Below are positions 48,888-59,621 of a stretch of 64,000 nucleotides of DNA, piece by piece. The DNA is taken from the NCBI RefSeq assembly GCF_027359595.1, contig NZ_CP114783.1, positions 1,116,001 through 1,180,000 on the forward strand. The letters are read 5' to 3'. Every line of letters begins with the position of its first letter. Within the stretch, counting starts at the first letter, position 1. A program made the position numbers and the translations under genes. This stretch comes from Prochlorococcus marinus str. MIT 0912. GTDB lineage: Bacteria; Cyanobacteriota; Cyanobacteriia; PCC-6307; Cyanobiaceae. The notes below the pieces were generated by a model. It was not told where the DNA came from, did no database searches, and saw nothing but the letters and a program-made list of their open reading frames with translations.

Positions 48888-50297
48888 CTAAGTTAGCCTT
48901 CCTAGAAGCCAAGAAGCTGTTTTCAGGTAGATCAAAACCCCTGCCACATCTGTAGCTGTAGTAATAAATGGAGCAGACATTAAAGCTGGGTCTAAACCCA
49001 TTCGATCAAAAAGCAAAGGTAATGACGCTCCTGCAGTAGCAGCAAGAGTTGTAATAGCAATCAAGCTTATTCCTACAGCTGTTGCCACCAAGGGCCCCTG
49101 TCCTTGCCACCAAGCGAAAGGTACAACGAATACAGCCATTAAAATTCCCAGCAAAGCTCCTGCAAACGCTTCTTTTGCGATAGCCCTAAAGAGACCAAGT
49201 CGTTGAATTCGTTGCGTACTCAAACCTCGAATCACAACTGTTGAGCTTTGAGCTCCAACATTACCTCCTGCTCCAATTAATAAAGGAATAAAAGCAGTCA
49301 ATAAAACTACTTGCTTTAAAACCTCGTCATTCATAGCAATAACTTGAGTTGTTAATCCATTTGCCAAAACCAAAACGGCAAGCCAGACAATCCGCCGTCT
49401 GGCCACAACAAACAAATTACTCTGAAAGTAATCATCTTCATCCCCAGCTTGAACCGCTCCTGCCGCATAAATATCCCTAGTAGCCTCTTGTTCAATCACA
49501 TCAATAACATCATCCACAGTAACAATGCCAACTAGTCTTTTCTCAAGATCTACAACCGGTAAAGCTAAAAAATCATATCTTTGAATTGCTCTTGCAACCT
49601 CCTCTTGATCAGTATCTGTTCTGACATTGACTACCTCTCGTGTCATCACCTCCCCAATAAGTGATTCAGGGTCAGCCACTACTAAATCTCTTAAAGATAA
49701 AATTCCGGTTAAATGCCTCTCTTTATCAGTTACATAAAGGCTATAGATTGTTTCCGAAAAAGTAGCTCTTTGTCTGACTAGTTTTAAAGCTTGTGAGACA
49801 CTAAGAAATTCTTTAAGATCTACAAATTCCGTAGTCATTAATCTGCCAGCAGTTTCAGACTGATATCCCAAAAGCTGAGCAGTGACTCGTCTTTCTTCAG
49901 GGCTAAGTTCTGCAAGTAAACGCCTTACAACTTTCGCAGGCAACTCATCAAATAGTCGAACACGATCATCGGGTGACATTTCCTCAACCAGATCGAGTAC
50001 TTCGTTTGACCTCAACCGATCTAAAAGATTTTGTTGTACGGAAGGGTCTAAATATTCGTAAACCTCTATTGCTTCGTTTTTGTTTAAAAGCCTGAAAGCC
50101 AAGGCTTGCAAGATCATCGGCAATGTTCCAATAGCCTGAGCTATATCAACAGGCTGTACTGGACTAAGAAGTAATTTGACCCCATCGTAATTACCAGCAG
50201 AAAGCATTGCCTCTAATTGCTGAGCAACTGCCTCAGCAACCAAACTGCCATTAACTAAAGATTGACTCTCAAGAGATGCCCCTGTTGGTTCGTTCAT
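48888..50297 (-). CDS. mgtE: Magnesium transporter MgtE
   Basis: A 469-residue Mg2+ channel. Order: N domain (about 30-150, with LVEEMSPDDRVRLFDELPAK), two CBS domains (about 150-275, with MTTEFVDLKEFLSVSQAL and LALPVVDLEKRLVGIVTVDD), a connecting helix and five membrane helices, including GGNVGAQSSTVVIRGLST and the closing FDRMGLDPALMSAPFITTAT. It is divergent from the peroxidase gene; starts are 63 bases apart. Confidence 0.95.
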   Translation of the reverse strand: MNEPTGASLESQSLVNGSLVAEAVAQQLEAMLSAGNYDGVKLLLSPVQPVDIAQAIGTLPMILQALAFRLLNKNEAIEVYEYLDPSVQQNLLDRLRSNEVLDLVEEMSPDDRVRLFDELPAKVVRRLLAELSPEERRVTAQLLGYQSETAGRLMTTEFVDLKEFLSVSQALKLVRQRATFSETIYSLYVTDKERHLTGILSLRDLVVADPESLIGEVMTREVVNVRTDTDQEEVARAIQRYDFLALPVVDLEKRLVGIVTVDDVIDVIEQEATRDIYAAGAVQAGDEDDYFQSNLFVVARRRIVWLAVLVLANGLTTQVIAMNDEVLKQVVLLTAFIPLLIGAGGNVGAQSSTVVIRGLSTQRIQRLGLFRAIAKEAFAGALLGILMAVFVVPFAWWQGQGPLVATAVGISLIAITTLAATAGASLPLLFDRMGLDPALMSAPFITTATDVAGVLIYLKTASWLLGRLT

Positions 50298-50360
50298 GTT
50301 TGGAGCAGCAAGCCTTTATTATTTTATGGGTTACCCCAGTTTTTTATTACTTCGATATCC

Positions 50361-50837
50361 ATGTCCGTAAATATCAGCAAAGTTGAGGTTTTTTCTTTTG
50401 ATAATCAAAAAATAACTTTTGATCATTACAAAGGAAATGTTTTATTGATTGTCAATGTCGCAAGCAAGTGCGGATTTACTAAACAATATGAGGCTCTTCA
50501 AAAACTTCAAGATAAGTATGAGTCAAAAGGCTTCAAAGTTTTAGGCTTTCCTTGTAATGACTTTGGTAACCAAGAACCTGGGGAATTGGAAGAAATCAAA
50601 AAGTTCTGTTCAACAACTTTTGGAGTAAATTTCCAACTTTTCCAAAAAGTTCATGCCAAAGGCAACACAACAGAACCATTCACGAGCTTGAATAAAGTAA
50701 GCCCAGCTGGAGATGTTGAGTGGAACTTTGAGAAATTTCTAATTAATGGTACGGGAGATGCCATCGCAAGATTTAAAAGCTCAATCGAGCCTGACAGCAT
50801 TGAAATTACCCAAGCAATAGAAAAATTACTCGATTAA
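50361..50837 (+). CDS. Glutathione peroxidase family protein
   Basis: A 158-residue thiol peroxidase. The active-site Cys37 is in VNVASKCGFTKQYEAL, followed by LGFPCNDFGNQEPGE (Gln and resolving-type Cys) and a Trp in VEWNFEKFLI. Cyanobacterial members are usually NADPH- or thioredoxin-linked fatty hydroperoxide reductases rather than glutathione enzymes. I start at ATG 50361 (MSVNISKVEVFSFDN); the upstream 33-residue extension is antisense to mgtE and unlikely. It ends 4 bases inside the convergent crcB gene. Confidence 0.92.
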   Translation: MSVNISKVEVFSFDNQKITFDHYKGNVLLIVNVASKCGFTKQYEALQKLQDKYESKGFKVLGFPCNDFGNQEPGELEEIKKFCSTTFGVNFQLFQKVHAKGNTTEPFTSLNKVSPAGDVEWNFEKFLINGTGDAIARFKSSIEPDSIEITQAIEKLLD

Positions 50838-51178
50838 AGATTTAGTTTTTTACCAAACATGTGTCCTAAATAAATAGCAAAAACTCCTATTAATATCATT
50901 GATATTGAGGTGAATAAAAATAATCTATATAGACCTTGACTCAGTAACTTATATGAGTAAAAAGACCAGCCACTGAAGGTAGTTATAGATCCAGAGAGTC
51001 CTACACCAAGAATTAATTTATATCTCTTTGAAATATCTAATGAATTAATAAATCCTAGTACAAAGCAACCTATTAGATTTACTATAAATATCTCATCAAT
51101 TTGCCATCTAAGTAAAGCTCCTGGGATTGCTCCTAAAGATATTAAAATAAATTTATTTTTTCTAATATCTATGGCCAT
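50834..51178 (-). CDS. crcB: Fluoride channel CrcB/Fluc homologue, second subunit
   Basis: A 114-residue protein with four hydrophobic segments. Family pieces: SLGAIPGALLRWQIDE, FIVNLIGCFVLGFINS and GLSGSITTFSGWSFYS. The last block normally reads TTFSTF; here a Trp stands where the second Phe of the pore is expected, so this subunit may line the pore differently. It follows directly on the other crcB copy (adjacent bases), as expected for a pair that forms a heterodimer. Confidence 0.85.
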   Translation of the reverse strand: MAIDIRKNKFILISLGAIPGALLRWQIDEIFIVNLIGCFVLGFINSLDISKRYKLILGVGLSGSITTFSGWSFYSYKLLSQGLYRLFLFTSISMILIGVFAIYLGHMFGKKLNL

Positions 51179-51553
51179 CTATTGATTAACTAATAAAAAT
51201 CCAAATGCAAAAGAAATAATTCCTAAAGATACAGAACTAATAGATACCTTTAATGCTTTTAAAAATTTCAATTGTATGCATAAATCAAACAATTCATAAA
51301 CAAATGACGAAAATGTACTAAGACTTCCCAAAAAACCAATTGAAAAAAATAATACCAATTGGTGAGAATAATTAAAAGAACTAAACTTCTCTATAATTGA
51401 AAGAAATAAACCCAATAAAAATGAAGCAAAAGTATTGATTACTATAATCACAAAACCCTTTCCTAAATGACATTTTTCTAATTTATTGTGAAATTCAAAT
51501 CTAGTATTTGCTCCTAAAATTGAACCAAGTGAAACAAAAAAAATCTCAACCAT
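51179..51553 (-). CDS. crcB: Fluoride channel CrcB/Fluc homologue, first subunit
   Basis: A 124-residue four-span protein with SLGSILGANTRFEFHNKL, IVINTFASFLLGLFLS and GFLGSLSTFSSFVYELFDL. It keeps both Phe of the pore motif (STFSSF) and the Asn in the second helix. It lies 3 bases after the SH3-like gene and directly before the second crcB copy. Fluc channels expel fluoride by dimers in opposite orientation; tandem different copies usually make heterodimers. No fluoride riboswitch was seen upstream. Confidence 0.85.
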   Translation of the reverse strand: MVEIFFVSLGSILGANTRFEFHNKLEKCHLGKGFVIIVINTFASFLLGLFLSIIEKFSSFNYSHQLVLFFSIGFLGSLSTFSSFVYELFDLCIQLKFLKALKVSISSVSLGIISFAFGFLLVNQ

Positions 51554-51556
51554 TAA

Positions 51557-53928
<2,372 letters not shown>

Positions 53929-54036
53929 TCAATTTAACATTGGTCCCAAGGAAAGTCTTTGGAAAAATTTCAAAACCAAATCAAAAACAATTAATTGTCA
54001 TGCAATTACTGCTAATAAACCTTCTGAAAGTGAATC

Positions 54037-54936
54037 ATGCAACCCAATAAACCTCTTGTAATTGCCCTTGTGGGTCCAACTGCAAGCGGAAAAACTGAAT
54101 TAGCAATTGAGATTGCTAATAAAATCAAGACTAATATTCACAATGTTGATTCCCGTCAAATATATGTCGACATGGATATTGGGACTGCTAAACCAACTAA
54201 AGACCAACAGCATCAAGTTCCTCACTTTTTGATTGATTTATCTCTACCCTCACAACCACTAAATCTTCATAAGTTTCATCAAATCGCAAGCGCTTCAATA
54301 GAGAAGGAATTGAGAAAAAAGCAAATAATCCTTCTTGTTGGAGGAAGTGGATTGTATCTTCAATCTTTAGTTAGTGGACTCAATCCTCCAGCAGTGCCAC
54401 CTCAAGAATTCTTAAGAACTCAACTTCTCAAAAAAGAAAAAATTGAAAGGCATAATTTATTAAAATGTTGCGATCCTAATGCTGCAGAAAAAATTCATCC
54501 AGAGGACGCAATAAGGACAATACGTGCTCTAGAGGTTTTTTATGCTACTGGAAAAATGTTTTCTCAACAAAGGAAGTTGGAGCCTCCCCCTTGGAGAGTT
54601 TTAGAGCTTGGATTAAATCCAAGCAATTTAGACATAAGGATTCAGAGTAGAGCAGAAAAAATGTATAAAAATGGATTAATCGAAGAAACAGAAGATTTGA
54701 TATCAAAATACGGAAATAATTTAGAGTTGCTAAAAACCATTGGATATGAGGAAGCAAGGTCTATTATTGAAGAAAGAATTAATTATGAGGAGGCCTTAGA
54801 AATAACAATCAAACGAACATGTCAATTAGCCAAAAGACAAAAAACTTGGTTTAGAAATAAGCATAATCCTAAATGGCTTAATAAAGAGAACCCATTAATT
54901 GAGGCTTTAGACTATATATATGAGGTTATTGGTTGA
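54037..54936 (+). CDS. miaA: tRNA dimethylallyltransferase
   Basis: Adds dimethylallyl to A37 of tRNAs reading UNN codons. The 299-residue protein has the P-loop [73 protein letters not shown] and the C-terminal [20 protein letters not shown]. Length is typical. Upstream frames that cover the gyrB leader are not part of it. Confidence 0.95.
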   Translation: MQPNKPLVIALVGPTASGKTELAIEIANKIKTNIHNVDSRQIYVDMDIGTAKPTKDQQHQVPHFLIDLSLPSQPLNLHKFHQIASASIEKELRKKQIILLVGGSGLYLQSLVSGLNPPAVPPQEFLRTQLLKKEKIERHNLLKCCDPNAAEKIHPEDAIRTIRALEVFYATGKMFSQQRKLEPPPWRVLELGLNPSNLDIRIQSRAEKMYKNGLIEETEDLISKYGNNLELLKTIGYEEARSIIEERINYEEALEITIKRTCQLAKRQKTWFRNKHNPKWLNKENPLIEALDYIYEVIG

Positions 54937-54995
54937 TGCTTTAACATAAGATTAGAATCGATTTAAAAGTAACTTTCCAACTTTATTAACACTTA

Positions 54996-55604
54996 ATGCC
55001 ACCACGTCCCCGTTTTGATCGTCGCGCTCCGGAAAGAGAGCTCCCCAACATTAATGAAAGAATCAGCTATTCCGACTTGAGAGTTGTTGATTCAGATGGC
55101 ACACAACTAGGAGTCATCAGCAGAGAGGAAGCGCTAGAAGTCGCTAAAGATAGAGAATTAGATCTTGTTTTAGTAAGCGAAAAAGCTACCCCTCCAGTAT
55201 GTCGAATAATGAATTATGGCAAATTTAAGTTTGAACAAGAAAAAAAAGCAAAAGAAGCTAAGAAAAAATCACATCAAACAGAAGTTAAAGAAGTAAAAAT
55301 GAGGTATAAAATTGATGAGCATGATTATCAAGTCCGAATTAGTCAGGCCACTAGATTTTTAAAGGCTGGAGACAAAGTCAAATGCACTGTTATATTTCGA
55401 GGTCGCGAGATTCAACATACTGCTTTAGCCGAAACTCTTTTAAGAAGAATGGCCAAAGATTTGGAAGAAAAAGCAGAGGTACAACAATCGGCTAAAAGAG
55501 AAGGACGAAATATGATTATGTTTTTAACTCCTCGAAAAACCCCTCTTATCAAGAAAGAAACAAAAGAACTTGAAAACAAAAAAGCTTTGCGAACAATTGA
55601 TTAA
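54996..55604 (+). CDS. infC: Translation initiation factor IF-3
   Basis: Keeps ribosomal subunits apart and checks the start codon. The 202-residue protein has the N domain ([40 protein letters not shown]) and C domain ([39 protein letters not shown]). It starts at ATG 54996, 59 bases after miaA, and is followed by a strong hairpin. Confidence 0.96.
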   Translation: MPPRPRFDRRAPERELPNINERISYSDLRVVDSDGTQLGVISREEALEVAKDRELDLVLVSEKATPPVCRIMNYGKFKFEQEKKAKEAKKKSHQTEVKEVKMRYKIDEHDYQVRISQATRFLKAGDKVKCTVIFRGREIQHTALAETLLRRMAKDLEEKAEVQQSAKREGRNMIMFLTPRKTPLIKKETKELENKKALRTID

Positions 55605-55617
55605 TTTCTTAAAAGTT

Positions 55618-55649
55618 GTAAAGTGACAAATAATTAATTGTCACTTTAC
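55618..55649 (+). terminator. Hairpin behind infC, probable terminator
   Basis: A perfect 12-bp inverted repeat, GTAAAGTGACAA (55618-55629) and TTGTCACTTTAC (55638-55649), with the 8-base loop ATAATTAA. It lies 13 bases behind the infC stop codon and 45 bases before the GntR-type gene. The tail after it (CCTCTATTTATT) is only moderately T-rich, so termination may be incomplete; an RNA-end stabiliser or regulator site is possible. Confidence 0.6.
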
Positions 55650-55693
55650 CCTCTATTTATTAAGGTGGCCAAATTGAAACCTGGCACAAAGGA

Positions 55694-56683
55694 GTGAGAT
55701 TCCACATACAGCAGGAAAGTGAGATCCCTGCATCAAGTCAGTTATACAATCAAATTTGCTTTGCGATTGCTGCAAGGCATTACCCTCCTGGGCATAGATT
55801 ACCCTCTACTAGACAGCTTGCTATGCAAACAGGCTTGCATAGAAACACCATAAGCAAAGTTTACAGACAACTTGAAACTGATGGAGTAGTCGAAGCTATT
55901 GCAGGATCAGGTATTTATGTTCGAGATCAACAAAAACAAAAAGATTTAAGAAGTAGCTCATCTTCTTTACGCAAAAAAGTTGTAACCGATATTGATCATG
56001 AGGTACGTAAAAGTATAGATGAACTTCTAAACGCTGGATGTACTTTACAGCAAACCAGAGAACTATTTACTCGCGAGATTGATTGGAGGCTGCGATGTGG
56101 AGCCCGATTACTTGTAAGTACACCAAGAGAAGATATTGGAGCATCATTATTGATTGCAGAAGAGTTAGCTCCTCATTTAGATGTCCCTGTAGAGGTCGTA
56201 CCCATGGAAGAACTGGAAAGCGTTTTGGAGAGTTCTAGCAAAGGCACAGTCGTTACAAGTAGATATTTTCTACAACCTTTGGAAGAATTAGCAAAGCGTC
56301 ATCAAGTAAGAGCAGTGGCTGTGGATTTGAGTGATTTCCAAAAAGAATTAGCTATATTAAAAAAGCTTCGCCCTGGCAGTTGCGTTGGAATAGTAAGTAT
56401 CAGTCCAGGGATACTGAGAGCTGCAGAAGTGATTTTACATAGTATGCGAGGTAACGAAATTCTTTTAATGACAGCCAATCCTGATGTCGGCAGTCGTCTC
56501 ATAGCTTTACTGAGAGCTGCCAGTCACGTTATTTGTGATAGCCCTAGCCTGCCTGTTATCGAACATACTTTGAGACAAAACAGATCTCAATTAATGAGAA
56601 TGCCACAAATTCACTGTGCAGCAAAATATTTGAGTGATTCAACTATTGAAGAGTTACGCAAAGAGATTGGACTCATTGAATAA
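55694..56683 (+). CDS. GntR family transcriptional regulator with an unassigned C-terminal domain
   Basis: A 329-residue protein. Residues about 1-75 are a GntR winged helix (SQLYNQICFAIAARHYPPGH, RLPSTRQLAMQTGLHRNTIS, KVYRQLETDGVVEAIAGSG). The rest is neither an aminotransferase (MocR) nor a clear FCD or UTRA domain: a helical linker around residue 110 is followed by alternating strands and helices (RLLVSTPREDIGASLLIAEE, VVTSRYFLQPLEELAK, EILLMTANPDVGSRLIALLR) resembling a Rossmann-like or periplasmic-binding-like fold. GTG 55694 follows GGA. Its targets are unknown; cysE lies 12 bases downstream. Confidence 0.88.
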   Translation: MRFHIQQESEIPASSQLYNQICFAIAARHYPPGHRLPSTRQLAMQTGLHRNTISKVYRQLETDGVVEAIAGSGIYVRDQQKQKDLRSSSSSLRKKVVTDIDHEVRKSIDELLNAGCTLQQTRELFTREIDWRLRCGARLLVSTPREDIGASLLIAEELAPHLDVPVEVVPMEELESVLESSSKGTVVTSRYFLQPLEELAKRHQVRAVAVDLSDFQKELAILKKLRPGSCVGIVSISPGILRAAEVILHSMRGNEILLMTANPDVGSRLIALLRAASHVICDSPSLPVIEHTLRQNRSQLMRMPQIHCAAKYLSDSTIEELRKEIGLIE

Positions 56684-56695
56684 ACGAATAATCAA

Positions 56696-57451
56696 TTGAC
56701 TAAGACATTTATAAAATTCATTAGATCTGACTTCTCAATTATCAAAGAGAGAGATCCTGCCGCAAGAGGTATTCTCGAAATTTTAATTTGCTACCCAGGT
56801 TTTCAAGCATTAGTGATGCACAGAATTAGTCATACATTATGGAATTACAAAATACCCCTACTTCCAAGAGTTTTAAGCCAATTCACAAGGTTATTTACAG
56901 GCATTGAAATACATCCCGGAGCCCAAATTGGAAGAGGGGTGTTCATAGATCATGGGATGGGAGTAGTCATTGGAGAAACGACTCAAATAGGCAATCGATG
57001 CCTGCTATATCAGGGTGTGACACTTGGAGGCACAGGCAAAGATCATGGAAAAAGGCACCCAACACTTGAAGAAAATGTTGTTGTTGGAGCAGGCGCAAAG
57101 GTTCTTGGTGCAATTACTGTTGGCACCAATACAAGAATTGGGGCTGGTTCCGTGGTTGTCAGAAATGTTGAAGCTGATAGCACAGTAGTTGGGATTCCTG
57201 GAAGGGTAGTTCATCAAAGCGGAGTCAAAATCAATCCTCTTGCTCACTCCGCCCTGCCAGATGCAGAGGCTTCTGTTATTCGAAACTTAATGAAAAGAAT
57301 AGATAATCTAGAAAATCAAATTCTCAGCTATCAAAAATATTTACCAGAGAATCTTGAAAATACAGAAGACAGTACTGAATGGGCTGGTGAATCCCAAAGC
57401 CTTAGAGATAAAGAAATAATTGAATACCTGGGAGATCAAGAAACTCAATAA
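56696..57451 (+). CDS. cysE: Serine O-acetyltransferase
   Basis: Makes O-acetylserine, the precursor for cysteine. The 251-residue protein has an N-terminal helical region (ERDPAARGILEILICYPGFQ, ALVMHRISHTLW) and the left-handed beta-helix hexapeptide domain (IHPGAQIGRGVFIDHGMGVV, LYQGVTLGGTGKDHGKRHPT, VVGIPGRVVHQSG), with the catalytic His/Asp pairs. The start is TTG 56696; a stop codon 15 bases upstream rules out an earlier start. A charged 60-residue tail follows the domain. It converges with the ABC exporter permease gene. Confidence 0.95.
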   Translation: MTKTFIKFIRSDFSIIKERDPAARGILEILICYPGFQALVMHRISHTLWNYKIPLLPRVLSQFTRLFTGIEIHPGAQIGRGVFIDHGMGVVIGETTQIGNRCLLYQGVTLGGTGKDHGKRHPTLEENVVVGAGAKVLGAITVGTNTRIGAGSVVVRNVEADSTVVGIPGRVVHQSGVKINPLAHSALPDAEASVIRNLMKRIDNLENQILSYQKYLPENLENTEDSTEWAGESQSLRDKEIIEYLGDQETQ

Positions 57452-57474
57452 AACTATCTAAAATAGACTATCTT

Positions 57475-58254
57475 TTATAAGAAAAAAGGTAGATATTTTT
57501 TTTGTTTTTGTAAAATATATAGCGACACATACACTCCAGATAAATTTAATGCAAAAAGAAAAAAACATACCCTAAAATCTATCTCACCAAAAATAAGACA
57601 ATCCCTAACTTGACTAATTACTTGATAAGGCAAATTTATATTAGAAATCCATAATAGATCGCCTAGATTCTCTTTATTATATAAAATTGGGGACACTAAA
57701 AATAAAATCTGAAGCACTACAGGAACTAGTTGGGATATATCAGTGTACCAAATACTTAATATACAAATTATCAACGGAAACCAGTAAATAAAAAGAATAA
57801 AGTTGAGCAATGGAAACCAAACCGAAACCAATAAATGAAATAGTAAATTAAATTTAAAAAACAACATAAAAATAAATACTAATGAGAACGATTGTAGAAA
57901 TATCTGTAAGTGAAATGACCATTCTTCAAAAGTATAAAAAATTATGGGGACATTTGTGTTTTTAATATTTTGAGCATTATGTGCAAACAATTCTGGTGCA
58001 CAATTAATAGCACTTGAAAGACTATTCCAAAGGACAAGTCCTAAACCTAAATATACAAAATATGATCGGAAATCATTTATAGAGAAAACAACTCCATATA
58101 CAATACCTAAAGAAATAATAGATAAAAGATTAGATAAACCAAGCCAATAATTACCTATGACAGTCTTTGAAAATCTAGCACGTGTTCTTGCCGTGGCAGT
58201 AAACCACCATGATGTTCTACTATGATATGCAAATTTTAAATCAGACCAAATCAT
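57475..58254 (-). CDS. ABC-2 type polysaccharide/O-antigen export permease
   Basis: A 259-residue membrane protein with about six hydrophobic helices, starting with a short cytosolic piece (MIWSDLKFAYHSRTSWWFTA, RTRARFSKTVIGNYWLGLSN) that is typical of Wzm/TagG/KpsM permeases. It forms the pore that moves lipid-linked or free glycan across the plasma membrane, powered by the ATPase encoded immediately upstream. The two genes overlap by 14 bases, so coupled translation is likely. The DNA and protein are very rich in A/T and in Ile, Asn, Phe. The glycan exported is not known. Confidence 0.88.
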   Translation of the reverse strand: MIWSDLKFAYHSRTSWWFTATARTRARFSKTVIGNYWLGLSNLLSIISLGIVYGVVFSINDFRSYFVYLGLGLVLWNSLSSAINCAPELFAHNAQNIKNTNVPIIFYTFEEWSFHLQIFLQSFSLVFIFMLFFKFNLLFHLLVSVWFPLLNFILFIYWFPLIICILSIWYTDISQLVPVVLQILFLVSPILYNKENLGDLLWISNINLPYQVISQVRDCLIFGEIDFRVCFFLFALNLSGVYVSLYILQKQKKYLPFFL

Positions 58255-59599
58255 TAAGATCGTGATGATAAAAACTTAAAGAATGAGACAGCGGACCATC
58301 AAAGACTAAAGATCCTTTACTTAAAACTATACCTCTATCACAGAATTTAGTTAATAATTCTTCTGAATGACTCGCAAGAATTAAAGTACCAGTTTCTTCA
58401 ATAAAAGATTTCATTCTTTTTTCTGCTTTTTCATAAAAATCTGTATCTCCCGTTCCAAAGCCCTCATCAATTACTAAGAAATCATGCTTGCATGATGTAA
58501 GAATAGAAAATAATAATCTAGCAGACATTCCATCACTATAAGTTTTAATTGGTAAATATATATAAGACCCCAAACCAGAAAATTCTATTATGTCATCCAG
58601 ATATTCTTGATAATCTTTTTTTCTATTACTACTCATCAAATAAAAAGCTTTAGCAGCATCAACTCCAGTCAATTCATCACTTGTTAAAAAACTTTTTTGA
58701 ATCATCGGATAAACTTCAACCTCAATATCAATAGAACCTGATGAAGGCTTATAAATTCCTGAGATCAAACGTAAAAGACAACTTTTACCAGATCCATTGT
58801 GACCAATTAAAGCGACCCTTTCACCTTTATTAATTACTAAATTTAAATTTGATAGAGCTTTCACTGTCATTAAACCTTTCTTTTTACTCAAAGCCCCTCC
58901 AGTCACAGAATTAATAATAGATCGTTTTATATTTCTGGATTCTGATCCTAATATGGGAATATCTAAAGATATATTATTAATTATGATTGCAGGACTTAAA
59001 AATTGATTATGAATTTTATAAAAAGAATTTTGAATAAAATTATCTAGAGCGTTAATACTGAGTTGATATTTAGAATCAACTTTTCTTATAAAAGATTTTA
59101 TTTCATCTATAAAGTATCCAGAGATCCATGGCTCATAAGAGATAGGATTATAAAGTGAATTATATTTATTATTATTTCTTATGATATCTATTAAACAATT
59201 GCAAACCTCAATTTTATTCAATAGGGTTCTGTAATCTATAATAGCTTGATTATTATTTAAAATTGTCAATTGATAAGTATCATATATTAAGTTATTCGCT
59301 AAAGACTCAATCCCTTTTGAACTAGATTTAAGTGTATTTGACCAATACATTAAGCCATCATTATCGACGTCACGACAAAATAAATTATTATATAAATCAT
59401 TAATTTGATGCTCAATAGGTTTAGAAGCTGAATATGTATGATGAAATTCGCTTAGATTAGAAATGAATTTTGAAAAAGCCTCTGATATAATTTGATCTCC
59501 TTTTAAATGAAAATAAATAACTTCTTCGTAATATCTCAATGGTCTTCCAAAGTAAGCCAAATACAAACCAATTAATAATTGTTTTTCATCTAGTTCCAT
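58241..59599 (-). CDS. Wzt/TagH-type ABC exporter ATPase with an N-terminal DUF4214-like domain
   Basis: A 452-residue protein. The C-terminal half is a polysaccharide-export ATPase: Walker A GHNGSGKS (266-273), signature YSDGMSARL (354-362), Walker B FLVIDEGFGTGD (374-385) and switch His411. In front are about 200 extra residues with two DUF4214-like pieces: LIGLYLAYFGRPLRYYEEV (9-27) and INDLYNNLFCRDVDNDGLMY (66-85) followed by W86. DUF4214 is normally found in secreted or S-layer-like proteins. There is no C-terminal carbohydrate-binding domain as in O9a-type Wzt. The N-terminal part may select glycan or bind the permease; that is inference. Confidence 0.87.
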   Translation of the reverse strand: MELDEKQLLIGLYLAYFGRPLRYYEEVIYFHLKGDQIISEAFSKFISNLSEFHHTYSASKPIEHQINDLYNNLFCRDVDNDGLMYWSNTLKSSSKGIESLANNLIYDTYQLTILNNNQAIIDYRTLLNKIEVCNCLIDIIRNNNKYNSLYNPISYEPWISGYFIDEIKSFIRKVDSKYQLSINALDNFIQNSFYKIHNQFLSPAIIINNISLDIPILGSESRNIKRSIINSVTGGALSKKKGLMTVKALSNLNLVINKGERVALIGHNGSGKSCLLRLISGIYKPSSGSIDIEVEVYPMIQKSFLTSDELTGVDAAKAFYLMSSNRKKDYQEYLDDIIEFSGLGSYIYLPIKTYSDGMSARLLFSILTSCKHDFLVIDEGFGTGDTDFYEKAEKRMKSFIEETGTLILASHSEELLTKFCDRGIVLSKGSLVFDGPLSHSLSFYHHDLNDLV

Positions 59600-59621
59600 T
59601 TACCAAAAAAGGTTTATATTT

